Shown piece by piece: positions 45,570 to 53,951 of a DNA stretch of 64,000 nucleotides. Each line of letters begins with the position of its first letter. The first letter of the stretch is position 1. The notes under the pieces are model-generated. The model saw only the letters and a program-made list of their open reading frames with translations, made no database searches and was not told the DNA's origin. The stretch lies in contig NZ_CAMLMJ010000018.1 in assembly GCF_946481145.1 (NCBI RefSeq), positions 29,323 through 93,322 of the forward strand, in the 5' to 3' direction. Source of the DNA: an uncultured Sediminibacterium sp. (GTDB lineage: Bacteria; Bacteroidota; Bacteroidia; Chitinophagales; Chitinophagaceae). A program made the position numbers and the translations under genes.

Positions 45570-45845
45570 ATGGAACATTTAACGGATCTGAATATTGATA
45601 GAATTATAGAAATGGCCTGGGAAGACCGTACCCCATTTGAAGCCATCCATTTTCAGTTTGGTTTGAAAGAACAGGAGGTGATTGAGCTGATGCGCCAATT
45701 CAGTAAAAAAACTAGTTTCCGTTTATGGAGAAAGAGAATGAAGGGAAGAAATACCAAGCATGCGATGCTTAGAACATCCTCCATTAAACGTTTTAAATGC
45801 ACCCGGCAAAGAAATATCAGTCGAAATAAGATTAGTAAACGATAG
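45570..45845 (+). CDS. DUF2805 / TIGR03643 family small basic protein
   Basis: 91 aa. IIEMAWEDRTPFEAIHFQFGLKEQEVIELMR followed by SFRLWRKRMKGRNTKH is the family signature (shown here in parts). The first half resembles a helix-turn-helix and the Lys/Arg-rich tail suggests nucleic acid binding. Function unknown. It lies 36 bp ahead of a DUF2911 gene. Confidence 0.82.
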   Translation: MEHLTDLNIDRIIEMAWEDRTPFEAIHFQFGLKEQEVIELMRQFSKKTSFRLWRKRMKGRNTKHAMLRTSSIKRFKCTRQRNISRNKISKR

Positions 45846-45881
45846 TACATAATTCGTTTATTTGTATAAACCACCCAGTTT

Positions 45882-46454
45882 ATGCGAACCTTCTTCATGC
45901 TTACTCTTTTTTCAATCCTGTCTATTACTATTAATGCCCAACACAACCACATGGCTGGAAATGGGTATGCAGACAGTGTAAATAATGGCTTGATTGCCAA
46001 AGACACCATGAAAAGCAGTCCAAAAAGAGTGACCATGGAAACGATCAATAACACGCATATTCATATCGAATATGGTTCACCAGGTGTAAAAGGCAGGATG
46101 ATCTGGGGCGGATTAGTAGCTTATGACCAGGTTTGGGCTACTGGTGCACATAATGCTACTACGGTCGACTTCTCAACTCCGGTAACCATTGGTGGCAAAA
46201 AAATTCCTAAAGGAAAATATGCCCTCTTTACTATCCCGGGTAAAAATGAGTGGATCATCATCATCAACTCCAGAAATAAGCAACACCTTGCAGATGAATA
46301 CAATGCTGCAGAAGACCTTGTTCGGGTAAAAGTTAAACCCCTGAAAAACAAAATGACCCAACGACTTACCTATGACATTGAAAAGCAGGGTAAGGATGCG
46401 GCTATTACAATAGCATGGGAGTACTTGAAACTTATTTTACCGGTGAAATTGTAG
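45882..46454 (+). CDS. DUF2911 secreted protein
   Basis: 190 aa with a signal peptide ending at TINAQ. IHIEYGSPGVKGR and IWGGLVAYDQVWATGAHNAT are the DUF2911 hallmarks, followed by KIPKGKYALFTIPGKNEW. Function is unknown; the family is abundant in Bacteroidota. Its TAG stop adjoins an inverted array. Confidence 0.88.
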   Translation: MRTFFMLTLFSILSITINAQHNHMAGNGYADSVNNGLIAKDTMKSSPKRVTMETINNTHIHIEYGSPGVKGRMIWGGLVAYDQVWATGAHNATTVDFSTPVTIGGKKIPKGKYALFTIPGKNEWIIIINSRNKQHLADEYNAAEDLVRVKVKPLKNKMTQRLTYDIEKQGKDAAITIAWEYLKLILPVKL

Positions 46455-46541
46455 GAGATGTGAATTGTCAATGGTGAATGGTCAATAGCTCAAGCAGCAC
46501 CATCTATATTCACCATTCACCATTGACAATTCACATCTCCA
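46452..46541. repeat. NNTGAAT/GGTCAAT heptamer inverted array across two convergent stops
   Basis: About 35-nt arms (GGAGATGTGAATTG at the outside) match closely around a ~20-nt centre. It includes the stop of DUF2911 (46452-46454) and the TGA of the facing metallophosphoesterase (46531-46533). Confidence 0.9.
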
Positions 46542-47784
46542 ATTCAATCACCGTAATCTCCGGCAATATCCCCACCCTGCCGGGGTAACCGATAAAGCCG
46601 AAACCTCTGTTTACGTAGAGTTTTTGTTTTCCCTCTTCGTATAATCCAGCCCATTGCTTGTACATCCATTGTACAGGGCTCCAGCGGAAATAAGGGTTTT
46701 CGATACCGAATTGCATGCCATGTGTATGTCCGGAGAGCATGAGGTCTATATCCGGGTAACTGGTTCTTACCTCGGCGTCCCAATGACTTGGATCATGGCT
46801 CATCAATATTTTAAATGGTATGGTTTCTGTGCCGGGGTAGGCTTCGTTCATTTTACCGTATTTGGGGAAACGACCTTTTGCGCCCCAGTTTTCTATACCA
46901 AGTAGGGCAATTTGTTCGCCATTTCTTTCCAGCTTCACATGTTCATTCATCAGCAGTCGCCACCCCATATCAGCATGAACCTGTTTCAATGCATCCAGGT
47001 TAGCCATTTTTTCTGCCGGGGTTGGCCATGCTACATAATCGCCATAATCGTGGTTACCCAATGTGCTATAAACACCCATCGGAGCTTTTAGCCGGGCAAA
47101 TATGGGTTTGTATTCATCCATTTCACTGGCCCTGTCGTTTACCAGGTCGCCGGTAAAAAGGATCAGATCGGGGTTTTCTTGTAAAATCAGGTCAATACCA
47201 TGGTTAACCGCCTTTTTATTCTGGAAGCTGCCGCTGTGCACATCACTAATCTGCACCAGTTTAAATCCATTAAATGCGGCAGGTAGATTGGGGAATTTGA
47301 GCTTGATTCTTTTTACCTGGTAATTATATTTATTACTAAATCCATATAATAGTGTGCCAAAAAGGGAGCTTCCTACGCCTATACCCAACCAGCTAAGAAA
47401 GGTTGACCGGGGTATTCCACCGCCATTACTGTTCATATATTGAGCACCTGTACCTGGAAATATTTTGCTCATGAGCCAAAGTACCATGCGGCGTAAATCG
47501 TCGGAAAAGAAGAAAATAGCCGCTACCAGCTTGGCAAAAAACAGGCCCACCAGGATAGCAAAAACATAATTACGGTAAAAGCGGGAAGCCTGGAAAGCCT
47601 GCACATAAGGGAAGGAAATCAATGCCAGTATTGCCAGCACAGAAAATACCCAATACCCAACCGCTACCCAAAACCTGGCCCTTTCAGAGAGATTCTGTGA
47701 CACGGTACGTACCGCCTGAAATACATAAAAATCCAATAAAAGCATGATCAATGCTATGATCCAAAGTGTTCCCGCGTTACGCAT
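46531..47784 (-). CDS. Membrane-anchored metallophosphoesterase (YaeI/YkuE type)
   Basis: 417 aa. Four N-terminal hydrophobic segments (to about residue 155) precede a calcineurin-like domain. Metal ligands lie in QISDVHSG, FTGDLVND, LGNHDYGD, MSHDPSHW and LSGHTHGMQ. The family cleaves phosphoesters, in some members UDP-diacylglucosamine or other lipids. Substrate unknown. The terminal codons lie in the inverted array. Confidence 0.88.
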   Translation of the reverse strand: MRNAGTLWIIALIMLLLDFYVFQAVRTVSQNLSERARFWVAVGYWVFSVLAILALISFPYVQAFQASRFYRNYVFAILVGLFFAKLVAAIFFFSDDLRRMVLWLMSKIFPGTGAQYMNSNGGGIPRSTFLSWLGIGVGSSLFGTLLYGFSNKYNYQVKRIKLKFPNLPAAFNGFKLVQISDVHSGSFQNKKAVNHGIDLILQENPDLILFTGDLVNDRASEMDEYKPIFARLKAPMGVYSTLGNHDYGDYVAWPTPAEKMANLDALKQVHADMGWRLLMNEHVKLERNGEQIALLGIENWGAKGRFPKYGKMNEAYPGTETIPFKILMSHDPSHWDAEVRTSYPDIDLMLSGHTHGMQFGIENPYFRWSPVQWMYKQWAGLYEEGKQKLYVNRGFGFIGYPGRVGILPEITVIELEM

Positions 47785-47840
47785 GTAGGTGATTTATGTT
47801 ATATGTAGACGACCAGGGGATGAAAATATTGCATTTTGGG

Positions 47841-47945
47841 TTATAGTCCATGGTCCATGGTAACCACTCAATTTCAGCACATTCAACCATTATTGCCCTC
47901 CTATGGTCTATGGACTATCGACCATTGACTAATGACCAAGGACTA
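47841..47945. repeat. GTCCATG heptamer inverted array between divergent genes
   Basis: A left run of GTCCATG words (47845-47862) faces CTATGGA/CCATTGA words (47901-47945) across a unique centre. Both flanking genes are transcribed away from it. Confidence 0.83.
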
Positions 47946-47970
47946 AGCCCCGCCCCTATGGATAAGATTC

Positions 47971-48002
47971 TTTCAAAAGATATGCCCGAAACCGTATTTT
48001 TG
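47971..48002 (+). promoter_or_regulatory. Promoter of the UPF0173 hydrolase
   Basis: TTTC (47971-47974) and TATTTTTG (47995-48002) are 20 nt apart, one mismatch from TTTG-N20-TAnnTTTG. The ATG is 24 nt further on. Confidence 0.55.
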
Positions 48003-48026
48003 ACCTCCTTCAAAACTTAGGCGGAT

Positions 48027-48707
48027 ATGAAACTGACTTATTATGGACATTCCTGTTTTCAGGTGGAAGTGAAGGGAAAAAAAATCCTTTTCGACCCGTT
48101 TATTACTTATAATGAACTGGCAAAAGATATCGATGTAAACTCCATTCAGGCAGACTATATTTTTCTGTCGCATGGTCATACTGATCATGTAGCCGATGCT
48201 GTTTCGATTGCCAAAAGAACAGGTTGCCAGGTAGTATCAGCATGGGAAGTGCATGAGTGGTTACAAAAACAAGGTGTTGAAAAATCACACCCCATGAATA
48301 CAGGTGGCAAATGGTCCTTTGATTTTGGCACAGTAAAATGCGTAGTGGCACAACACAGCAGTAGTTTACCAGATGGGAGTTATGGGGGTAATCCAATGGG
48401 ATTTCTTTTTATAACAGAAGAAGGTAATTTCTATTACAGCGGAGATACTGCACTTACTTTGGATATGCAATTAATACCATCCTGGAGTAAACTTGATTTC
48501 TGTGTACTGCCAATAGGTGATAATTTCACGATGGATGTTGCCGACGCAGTAAGATGTGCAGATTTTGTACAATGCAAAAAAGTGGTTGGCGTACATTACG
48601 ATACTTTCGGTTTTATTAAAATTGATAAAACTGCGGCACAACAAGCATTTGCAGCAGCAGGTAAGGAATTATTTCTTCCTGCAATCGGAACAGCGATAGA
48701 CTTATAA
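48027..48707 (+). CDS. UPF0173 metal-dependent hydrolase (beta-lactamase fold)
   Basis: 226 aa. LTYYGHSCFQVE begins the UPF0173/YtkL group, and FLSHGHTDHVAD is the di-metal HxHxDH site. VVAQHSSSLPDG, YYSGDTALT and VVGVHYDTF give further ligands. Substrate unknown. It lies 37 bp upstream of parA. Confidence 0.92.
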   Translation: MKLTYYGHSCFQVEVKGKKILFDPFITYNELAKDIDVNSIQADYIFLSHGHTDHVADAVSIAKRTGCQVVSAWEVHEWLQKQGVEKSHPMNTGGKWSFDFGTVKCVVAQHSSSLPDGSYGGNPMGFLFITEEGNFYYSGDTALTLDMQLIPSWSKLDFCVLPIGDNFTMDVADAVRCADFVQCKKVVGVHYDTFGFIKIDKTAAQQAFAAAGKELFLPAIGTAIDL

Positions 48708-48717
48708 CTTATAAAAA

Positions 48718-48733
48718 GTTCGTACATACGAAC
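48718..48733 (+). promoter_or_regulatory. 16-bp palindrome in front of parA
   Basis: GTTCGTA-CA-TACGAAC is a perfect inverted repeat, 11 bp ahead of the parA ATG. It has the length of a parS site but not its sequence, and may be an operator. Confidence 0.5.
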
Positions 48734-48744
48734 AAGAGACAATT

Positions 48745-49545
48745 ATGGCGAGAATTATTGGAGTTGCTAATCAGAAAGGAGGCGTCGGTAAAACGACCAC
48801 TGCCATTAATGTGGCAGCCAGCCTTGCTGTTTTAGAATTCAAAACATTACTGGTTGATGCCGATCCTCAGGCAAACAGCACCACTGGTGTAGGCTTTGAT
48901 CTGCACAATATTACCAGCAGTTTATACGACTGTATGGTGAATAATACGATTGCTGCAGATGTAATCCTGAAAAGTGAAATACCCAACCTGGATATCATCC
49001 CTTCACATATCGACCTCGTTGGTGCGGAAATTGAAATGATCAATTATCCCAACCGTGAAAATGTTATGAAAGGGATACTTGATGCAGTCAAGGATAAATA
49101 CGACTTCATCATCATCGACTGCTCTCCTTCACTCGGCTTAATTACCGTGAATTCACTGGTAGCATCCGACAGCGTAATTGTTCCTGTACAATGTGAATTT
49201 TTTGCCCTGGAAGGTTTGGGTAAACTCCTGAACACCATTAAAATTGTTCAAAGCCGATTAAACCCGGAATTACAGATAGAAGGCATTTTGATGACTATGT
49301 ACGATGGCCGTTTACGTTTATGTAATCAGGTCGTGAGTGAAGTTAGAAGACATTTCGATGAAATGGTTTTCTCTACCATCATACACAGAAATACCCGCCT
49401 GAGCGAATCACCCAGCGTAGGTAAACCGGTGATACTATATGATGCAGAAAGTAAAGGTGCCATCAATTACCTGAATCTGGCAAAAGAGATACTGCAAAAT
49501 AATGGCTTAACTAAAATGTCGAATGAGGAGAGGATAATTGAGTAG
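48745..49545 (+). CDS. parA: ParA/Soj chromosome-partitioning ATPase
   Basis: 266 aa. The deviant Walker A KGGVGKTTTAIN, Walker A' VDADPQANST and Walker B FIIIDCSPSLG are clear, and the size matches chromosomal Soj proteins without an N-terminal regulatory domain. With ParB it moves replication origins apart. The stop TAG is adjacent to a heptamer run that separates it from parB. Confidence 0.95.
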   Translation: MARIIGVANQKGGVGKTTTAINVAASLAVLEFKTLLVDADPQANSTTGVGFDLHNITSSLYDCMVNNTIAADVILKSEIPNLDIIPSHIDLVGAEIEMINYPNRENVMKGILDAVKDKYDFIIIDCSPSLGLITVNSLVASDSVIVPVQCEFFALEGLGKLLNTIKIVQSRLNPELQIEGILMTMYDGRLRLCNQVVSEVRRHFDEMVFSTIIHRNTRLSESPSVGKPVILYDAESKGAINYLNLAKEILQNNGLTKMSNEERIIE

Positions 49546-49620
49546 ACCATAGTCGATAGTCCATAGTCCATGGTAAAACCTTCTTGCTACTATGCGCTAT
49601 GGACTATTTACCATTGACTC
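49542..49620. repeat. GTCCATA heptamer inverted array inside the parA-parB gap
   Basis: GACCATA/GTCGATA/GTCCATA words (49544-49573) face CTATGGA/CCATTGA words (49597-49619). The array extends a false in-frame start for parB at 49584. Confidence 0.88.
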
Positions 49621-49646
49621 CCAATACCCTTCCAAAAAACAAAACC

Positions 49647-50570
49647 ATGACCAACCCAAAACAAAATAAAGAACTCATTGGCAAGGGACTTCGTTCTTTG
49701 TTGCAGAATATTGATGCGGATCTTAAGACTACAGCCGGTACCTTAAAGACAGATGTTGTTGAGCAGGTTACCCATATCAGTCGTATCCCTTTAGCAGACA
49801 TACAGATTAACCCTAAACAACCCCGTCGCGATTTTGATGAGCAGGCTTTGAAGGAGTTGGCAGAATCATTGAAACTGCATGATATTATTCAGCCGCTTAC
49901 TGTTTCTAAATTAGCGAATAATAAATACCAGCTAATTGCAGGCGAACGCCGTTTTCGTGCTGCAAAACTGGCTGGATTAAAAGACGTACCAGTTTATATA
50001 CGTCAGGCCAACGACCAGCAATTACTTGAGCTTGCACTCTTAGAGAATTTACAGAGAGAAAACCTGAATGCGGTTGAAATAGCCCTCAGCTATAAGCGTA
50101 TGATGGATGAACTCAGTTATACACAAGAGCAGGTGGCTGAGAGAATGGGGAAAGAAAGAAGTACGGTTACCAACTATATCCGTCTGCTAAAATTACCTCC
50201 TGATATTCAACTGGCAGTTAGAAGCGGAAACCTAAGCATGGGACATGCCAGGGCACTCGTTAATATCGATACCATTGATAAACAATTATTCGTTTATAAA
50301 GAAATTCAGCAACGCGGATTAAGCGTTAGACAAACCGAAGAACTGGTACGTAAACTCTACCAGGCAGAAAAAAATGAACCTGTTAAATCTTCGGCAAAAT
50401 CAGATCTTCCGCCCGCTTACAAAAAAATTGAAGATAACTTAGCATCACACTTTGCCACCAAAGTGAAAATGGTACATAACAAAAAAGGTTATGGCAGTAT
50501 CACCATCGAATATTATTCATTGGAAGAACTCAATAAAATACTCGATGCCATGAATGTAACGGTGAGTTAA
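49647..50570 (+). CDS. parB: ParB/Spo0J partition protein
   Basis: 307 aa from MTNPKQNKELIGKGLRSLL; the ATG at 49584 lies in a repeat and was rejected. The N-terminal nuclease-like CTPase domain contains LIAGERRFRAAKLAG, followed by ENLQRENLNAVE, a helix-turn-helix (TQEQVAERMGKERSTVTNYI) and a C-terminal dimerisation domain. It binds parS and clamps onto DNA. I found no consensus parS in the window. Confidence 0.95.
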   Translation: MTNPKQNKELIGKGLRSLLQNIDADLKTTAGTLKTDVVEQVTHISRIPLADIQINPKQPRRDFDEQALKELAESLKLHDIIQPLTVSKLANNKYQLIAGERRFRAAKLAGLKDVPVYIRQANDQQLLELALLENLQRENLNAVEIALSYKRMMDELSYTQEQVAERMGKERSTVTNYIRLLKLPPDIQLAVRSGNLSMGHARALVNIDTIDKQLFVYKEIQQRGLSVRQTEELVRKLYQAEKNEPVKSSAKSDLPPAYKKIEDNLASHFATKVKMVHNKKGYGSITIEYYSLEELNKILDAMNVTVS

Positions 50571-50577
50571 TAGCTAA

Positions 50578-51243
50578 ATGGGTGTATTAAGGTCCTTCAT
50601 ACTATCTGTCGCCCTCATTACCGGGCTTTCAAATCTCCACGCGCAATCTGATAAAGAACAGCTCGCTGGCAGTTCTGCATTCAACTTAGCCGATACCACA
50701 GTGCAAAAAGACAGCCTGGCAAAGATGAAGAAACCTGTCAAACCGCATATCCCTAAAATAGCTACCAGAAGAGCATTATTACCGGGCTGGGGACAGGCAT
50801 ACAACAAACAATACTGGAAGATACCGGTGGTGTATGGCATTCTGGCCATTCCTACCATTACCTTCTTCTATAATAACAACATGTACAAAAAAACAAAGTT
50901 TGCTTATGAAGCATTGTTTAAGGCACAGTTGCCCGTACCAAATAGAGATAGTACAGATTACTGGAAAATAGATCCGCAATTGCAGGGCCTAAGTATTTCA
51001 TCGGTACAGAGTTACCGAAATGCGTTTCGCCGCGACCGGGATTATTCTATCCTTTGGTTTATTATAGCTTATGGATTACAAATTGCAGATGCAACCGTTT
51101 TTGCGCACCTCAAACATTTTGATGTGAGCAGCGACCTAAGCATGCAGGTTACACCAACATTTAATCCTGTAACAAAATCGCCAGGATTTGGTCTGGTCAT
51201 GAATTTAAAACAACCGAATAAAAAACCAGTTAACATAAGATAA
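50578..51243 (+). CDS. DUF5683 protein
   Basis: 221 aa. Signal peptide ending near NLHAQ, then a short linker and the block ATRRALLPGWGQAYNKQYWK typical of DUF5683, with two hydrophobic segments (about 90-108 and 160-178). It lies between parB and dapB, as is usual in Bacteroidota. Function unknown; envelope location predicted. Confidence 0.87.
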   Translation: MGVLRSFILSVALITGLSNLHAQSDKEQLAGSSAFNLADTTVQKDSLAKMKKPVKPHIPKIATRRALLPGWGQAYNKQYWKIPVVYGILAIPTITFFYNNNMYKKTKFAYEALFKAQLPVPNRDSTDYWKIDPQLQGLSISSVQSYRNAFRRDRDYSILWFIIAYGLQIADATVFAHLKHFDVSSDLSMQVTPTFNPVTKSPGFGLVMNLKQPNKKPVNIR

Positions 51244-51260
51244 CCATTCAAACCTGTGTA

Positions 51261-51977
51261 ATGAATATAATTTTAGTTGGATACGGTAAAATGGGTAAAG
51301 CCATTGAAGAAATTGCAGTAGCGAAAGGACATAGCATTACCCTCAAGGTAGACCTCGACAATGCCGATGAACTCAACGCAGCAAATGCTGCCAAAGCAGA
51401 TGTGGCAATAGAGTTTACCAGTCCACACAGCGCATTCACCAACGTAATGAAATGTTTGGAACTAGGACTCCCCGTAGTTTGTGGTTCAACCGGTTGGCTT
51501 GAAAAATTTGATGAAGCAAAACAATATTGTATCCAACAAAATGGCACATTGGTTTATGCAAGTAATTACAGCATCGGTGTAAATCTATTCTTTGAAATCA
51601 ATCAACAGCTTGCCAAATTAATGAGTAAGCACACAGATTATGATGTGTCTATGGAAGAGATCCATCATACACAAAAAAAAGATGCACCAAGCGGAACTGC
51701 TATTACATTAGCGGAACAAATCATGGCTTCCATTCCAACCAAAAAACATTGGACTAATGAAGTTTCAACAGAGAAAGAAGCACTTACCATCATTTCTGAA
51801 AGAATTGATCCAGCACCCGGCACTCATAAAATAAAATACAGTTCACCCATTGATGATATAGAAATCATTCATACCGCACACAACCGAAAAGGTTTTGCTG
51901 GCGGTGCAGTACTGGCCGCTGAATATGCCATACAGCACAAAGGTGTATTGGGTATGAAGGAGGTATTGGGTTTATAG
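51261..51977 (+). CDS. dapB: DapB, 4-hydroxy-tetrahydrodipicolinate reductase
   Basis: 238 aa, slightly shorter than proteobacterial forms, as is common in the phylum. VGYGKMGKAIEE is the NAD(P) loop, EFTSPHSAF and CGSTGWLE follow, and MEEIHHTQKKDAPSGTA holds the catalytic His-His and Lys. It acts in lysine and diaminopimelate synthesis. It overlaps the convergent barrel gene by 6 bp. Confidence 0.95.
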   Translation: MNIILVGYGKMGKAIEEIAVAKGHSITLKVDLDNADELNAANAAKADVAIEFTSPHSAFTNVMKCLELGLPVVCGSTGWLEKFDEAKQYCIQQNGTLVYASNYSIGVNLFFEINQQLAKLMSKHTDYDVSMEEIHHTQKKDAPSGTAITLAEQIMASIPTKKHWTNEVSTEKEALTIISERIDPAPGTHKIKYSSPIDDIEIIHTAHNRKGFAGGAVLAAEYAIQHKGVLGMKEVLGL

Positions 51978-52499
51978 CCTGATAGACCAGCCTGCTTTAA
52001 AAAACAATGCATTTGATCTTGCTGATGCCGATGGTTGTTTCCAGCTATTTGTGGTAAGCTGTAACTCTAATAATTTCAGGAGTTTCAATCCACCACCTAA
52101 TTCATATACAAAGGATGATCCACTGGGTCCATTGTGCGCATAACTCTGTGAAGCAATACCACCATTGGCTTGCAGAAAAATGCTCCCAACAAGATAGCGC
52201 CTGATGCCAACTTTAATAGGAATGATCCGCAGATTTCCTGCTGCCACTCCTGAGCGACTGCTGATAAGTTGATATCCGATGCTACCAGTGAGCATGGTTT
52301 TACCCAGACCGAGTCCACCGCCAAATTCTCCAGCAACACCACCACGATAATTAGCATCCAGACCTGCACCATATGGCGATACATAAGCCAGGTTACCGAA
52401 TAAAAGTGCCCTGGGCCTTTTAATGATTTGTGCTTCTGTTTCAGAAGAAAATACGAGTGCTAATAGGAGAAATAAAGAAAGTTTTGATATTTTTCGCAT
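51972..52499 (-). CDS. Secreted small outer-membrane-like beta protein
   Basis: 175 aa from MRKISKLSLFLLL, which begins a signal peptide (ending near TEAQ); the longer reading from 52604 adds 35 residues that do not look like a signal. Alternating hydrophobic strands (LLFGNLAYVSPYGAG, LTGSIGYQLI, IPIKVGIRRYLVGSIFLQANGG) suggest a beta-barrel. Family not certain. Confidence 0.72.
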   Translation of the reverse strand: MRKISKLSLFLLLALVFSSETEAQIIKRPRALLFGNLAYVSPYGAGLDANYRGGVAGEFGGGLGLGKTMLTGSIGYQLISSRSGVAAGNLRIIPIKVGIRRYLVGSIFLQANGGIASQSYAHNGPSGSSFVYELGGGLKLLKLLELQLTTNSWKQPSASARSNALFFKAGWSIRL

Positions 52500-52617
52500 G
52501 GGATTGATTTCTTTGTAAAGAAAATCATTTTTGGCCAGTTTATTTTCATAGCCCGGTAATAACCTTTTATTAAAATTATTCGAGGGGCTATTAGAATATT
52601 CCATTAATCAACATTTT

Positions 52618-53028
52618 ATGCTATCAAAAAAAACACAATATGCCTTTAAAGCCCTTACCTTTATGGCCGAGCGCAAGAAAGACGGGCCGGTATTGATAGC
52701 TGAAATAGCCAGCAAAAAGAAAATACCCTTGAAATTCCTGGAAAATATCCTGCTTGAACTGAAGAAAGCGGGGTTATTAGAAAGCAAAAAAGGCAAAGGG
52801 GGTGGCTATTTTTTCAATGTTGAGCCACATAAAATCCCTTTAGCCACTGTAATGAGGCTGATCGAAGGACCCATAGCTTTACTGCCCTGTGTGAGTTTGA
52901 ATTTCTATGAAAAATGTCATGACTGTAATGAAAAAAAATGTGGGTTGAACAGAGTCATGATTGAGGTTAGAGACAATACCCTAAAAGTGCTTGAAAATAA
53001 AACTGTAGCCGACCTGGCTATATTGTAA
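52618..53028 (+). CDS. Rrf2-family transcriptional regulator
   Basis: 136 aa. A winged helix (YAFKALTFMAE, LIAEIASKKKIPLKFLENIL, LLESKKGKGGGYFF) is followed by a cysteine-bearing loop CVSLNFYEKCHDCNEKKCG with four Cys. Rrf2 proteins such as IscR and NsrR bind an iron-sulphur cluster there, so it may sense iron, nitric oxide or redox state. It lies 17 bp ahead of a barrel gene. Confidence 0.9.
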   Translation: MLSKKTQYAFKALTFMAERKKDGPVLIAEIASKKKIPLKFLENILLELKKAGLLESKKGKGGGYFFNVEPHKIPLATVMRLIEGPIALLPCVSLNFYEKCHDCNEKKCGLNRVMIEVRDNTLKVLENKTVADLAIL

Positions 53029-53045
53029 CCACTAAAACTAACAGT

Positions 53046-53786
53046 ATGAAAAAATGGCTTGTACTCCTACTCTGTATTCCGTTTGTATCGGAAGCACAGG
53101 TTCCTTTGTTGTTAAAAGGAAAAAACATTGTAAAACTGAACCTGAGCTCTCTCGTGGCCAAAAACGTTCACTTTACTTATGAAAGAAAACTTACCAACCG
53201 CTTCTCGGCAGCAATTGGTTTTAGAACCATGGCTAAAGGAACACTTCCTTTCAAAAGTACATTTGAAAGCCTGGTAGACGGTACCGATTTCGATTTCAAC
53301 AAATTTCAGATGGGTAATACCGCTATTACTCCTGAAGTTCGTATCTACCTTGGAAAAGGCAATATGAGAGGATTCTATGTGGCTCCTTATATGCGTTTCG
53401 CCAGCTTCGATATTACTGCGCCAGTTAAGTATACCTATAATAATGGTACAACTAATGTAACAGATGAAGCGCCAGTTGCAGGTAAAATAAAATCTACCAG
53501 TGGTGGACTTATGTTCGGCACCCAGCACAGAATTTTCAAAGTGTTGACTTTGGATATCTGGATCATTGGTGGTCACTATGGAAGCAGTAGCGGTACCCTT
53601 GCCGTAACCAAGGCTTTCAATACTCAACAGGAAAGAGATGCTGTTAAAGCTGAATTGGATGGCATCGATGCAGCGCCATTTAAATTTAAAAACGCTGTTG
53701 TAACTTCTACTGGTGCAAGTATTCAGTCTGATGGCCCTTGGGCAGGTATTCGTGGAGCCGGTATTAATATCGGTTTCAGGTTCTAA
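53046..53786 (+). CDS. DUF3575-like outer-membrane barrel
   Basis: 246 aa with a signal peptide ending at VSEAQ. KNIVKLNLSSLVAKNVHFTYERKL begins (cut here: KLNLSSLVAKNVHFTYERK) a DUF3575-type barrel; TPEVRIYLG and FYVAPYMRFASF are typical and it ends GINIGFRF. Function unknown. It is probably co-transcribed with the Rrf2 gene and ends at a strong terminator. Confidence 0.82.
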   Translation: MKKWLVLLLCIPFVSEAQVPLLLKGKNIVKLNLSSLVAKNVHFTYERKLTNRFSAAIGFRTMAKGTLPFKSTFESLVDGTDFDFNKFQMGNTAITPEVRIYLGKGNMRGFYVAPYMRFASFDITAPVKYTYNNGTTNVTDEAPVAGKIKSTSGGLMFGTQHRIFKVLTLDIWIIGGHYGSSSGTLAVTKAFNTQQERDAVKAELDGIDAAPFKFKNAVVTSTGASIQSDGPWAGIRGAGINIGFRF

Positions 53787-53812
53787 TTAAATACTGACCT
53801 CATTTATAAAGT

Positions 53813-53847
53813 AAGAGTCGCAATAAAAAATATTGCGACTCTTTTTA
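53813..53847 (+). terminator. Strong intrinsic terminator
   Basis: Perfect 13-bp stem (53813-53825 with 53831-53843), AAAAA loop, then TTT. It is 26 bp after the barrel gene. Confidence 0.92.
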
Positions 53848-53951
53848 GTTTACCCCCCGGTAAAGATTTGATTGAAATGGAAATGATATCCTTTCAGGTG
53901 TCAAATCGTATATAATGATACGACCGGGGTAAAAAACGTTGCACCAACTAT

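Noticed and set aside
49584..49646. Upstream in-frame start of parB
   Set aside because: It lies in a heptamer array; the start at 49647 gives the usual ParB N-terminus.
48745..50570. A consensus parS site near parAB
   Set aside because: I found no copy of TGTTTCACGTGAAACA or a close variant in this region; only the different palindrome at 48718.
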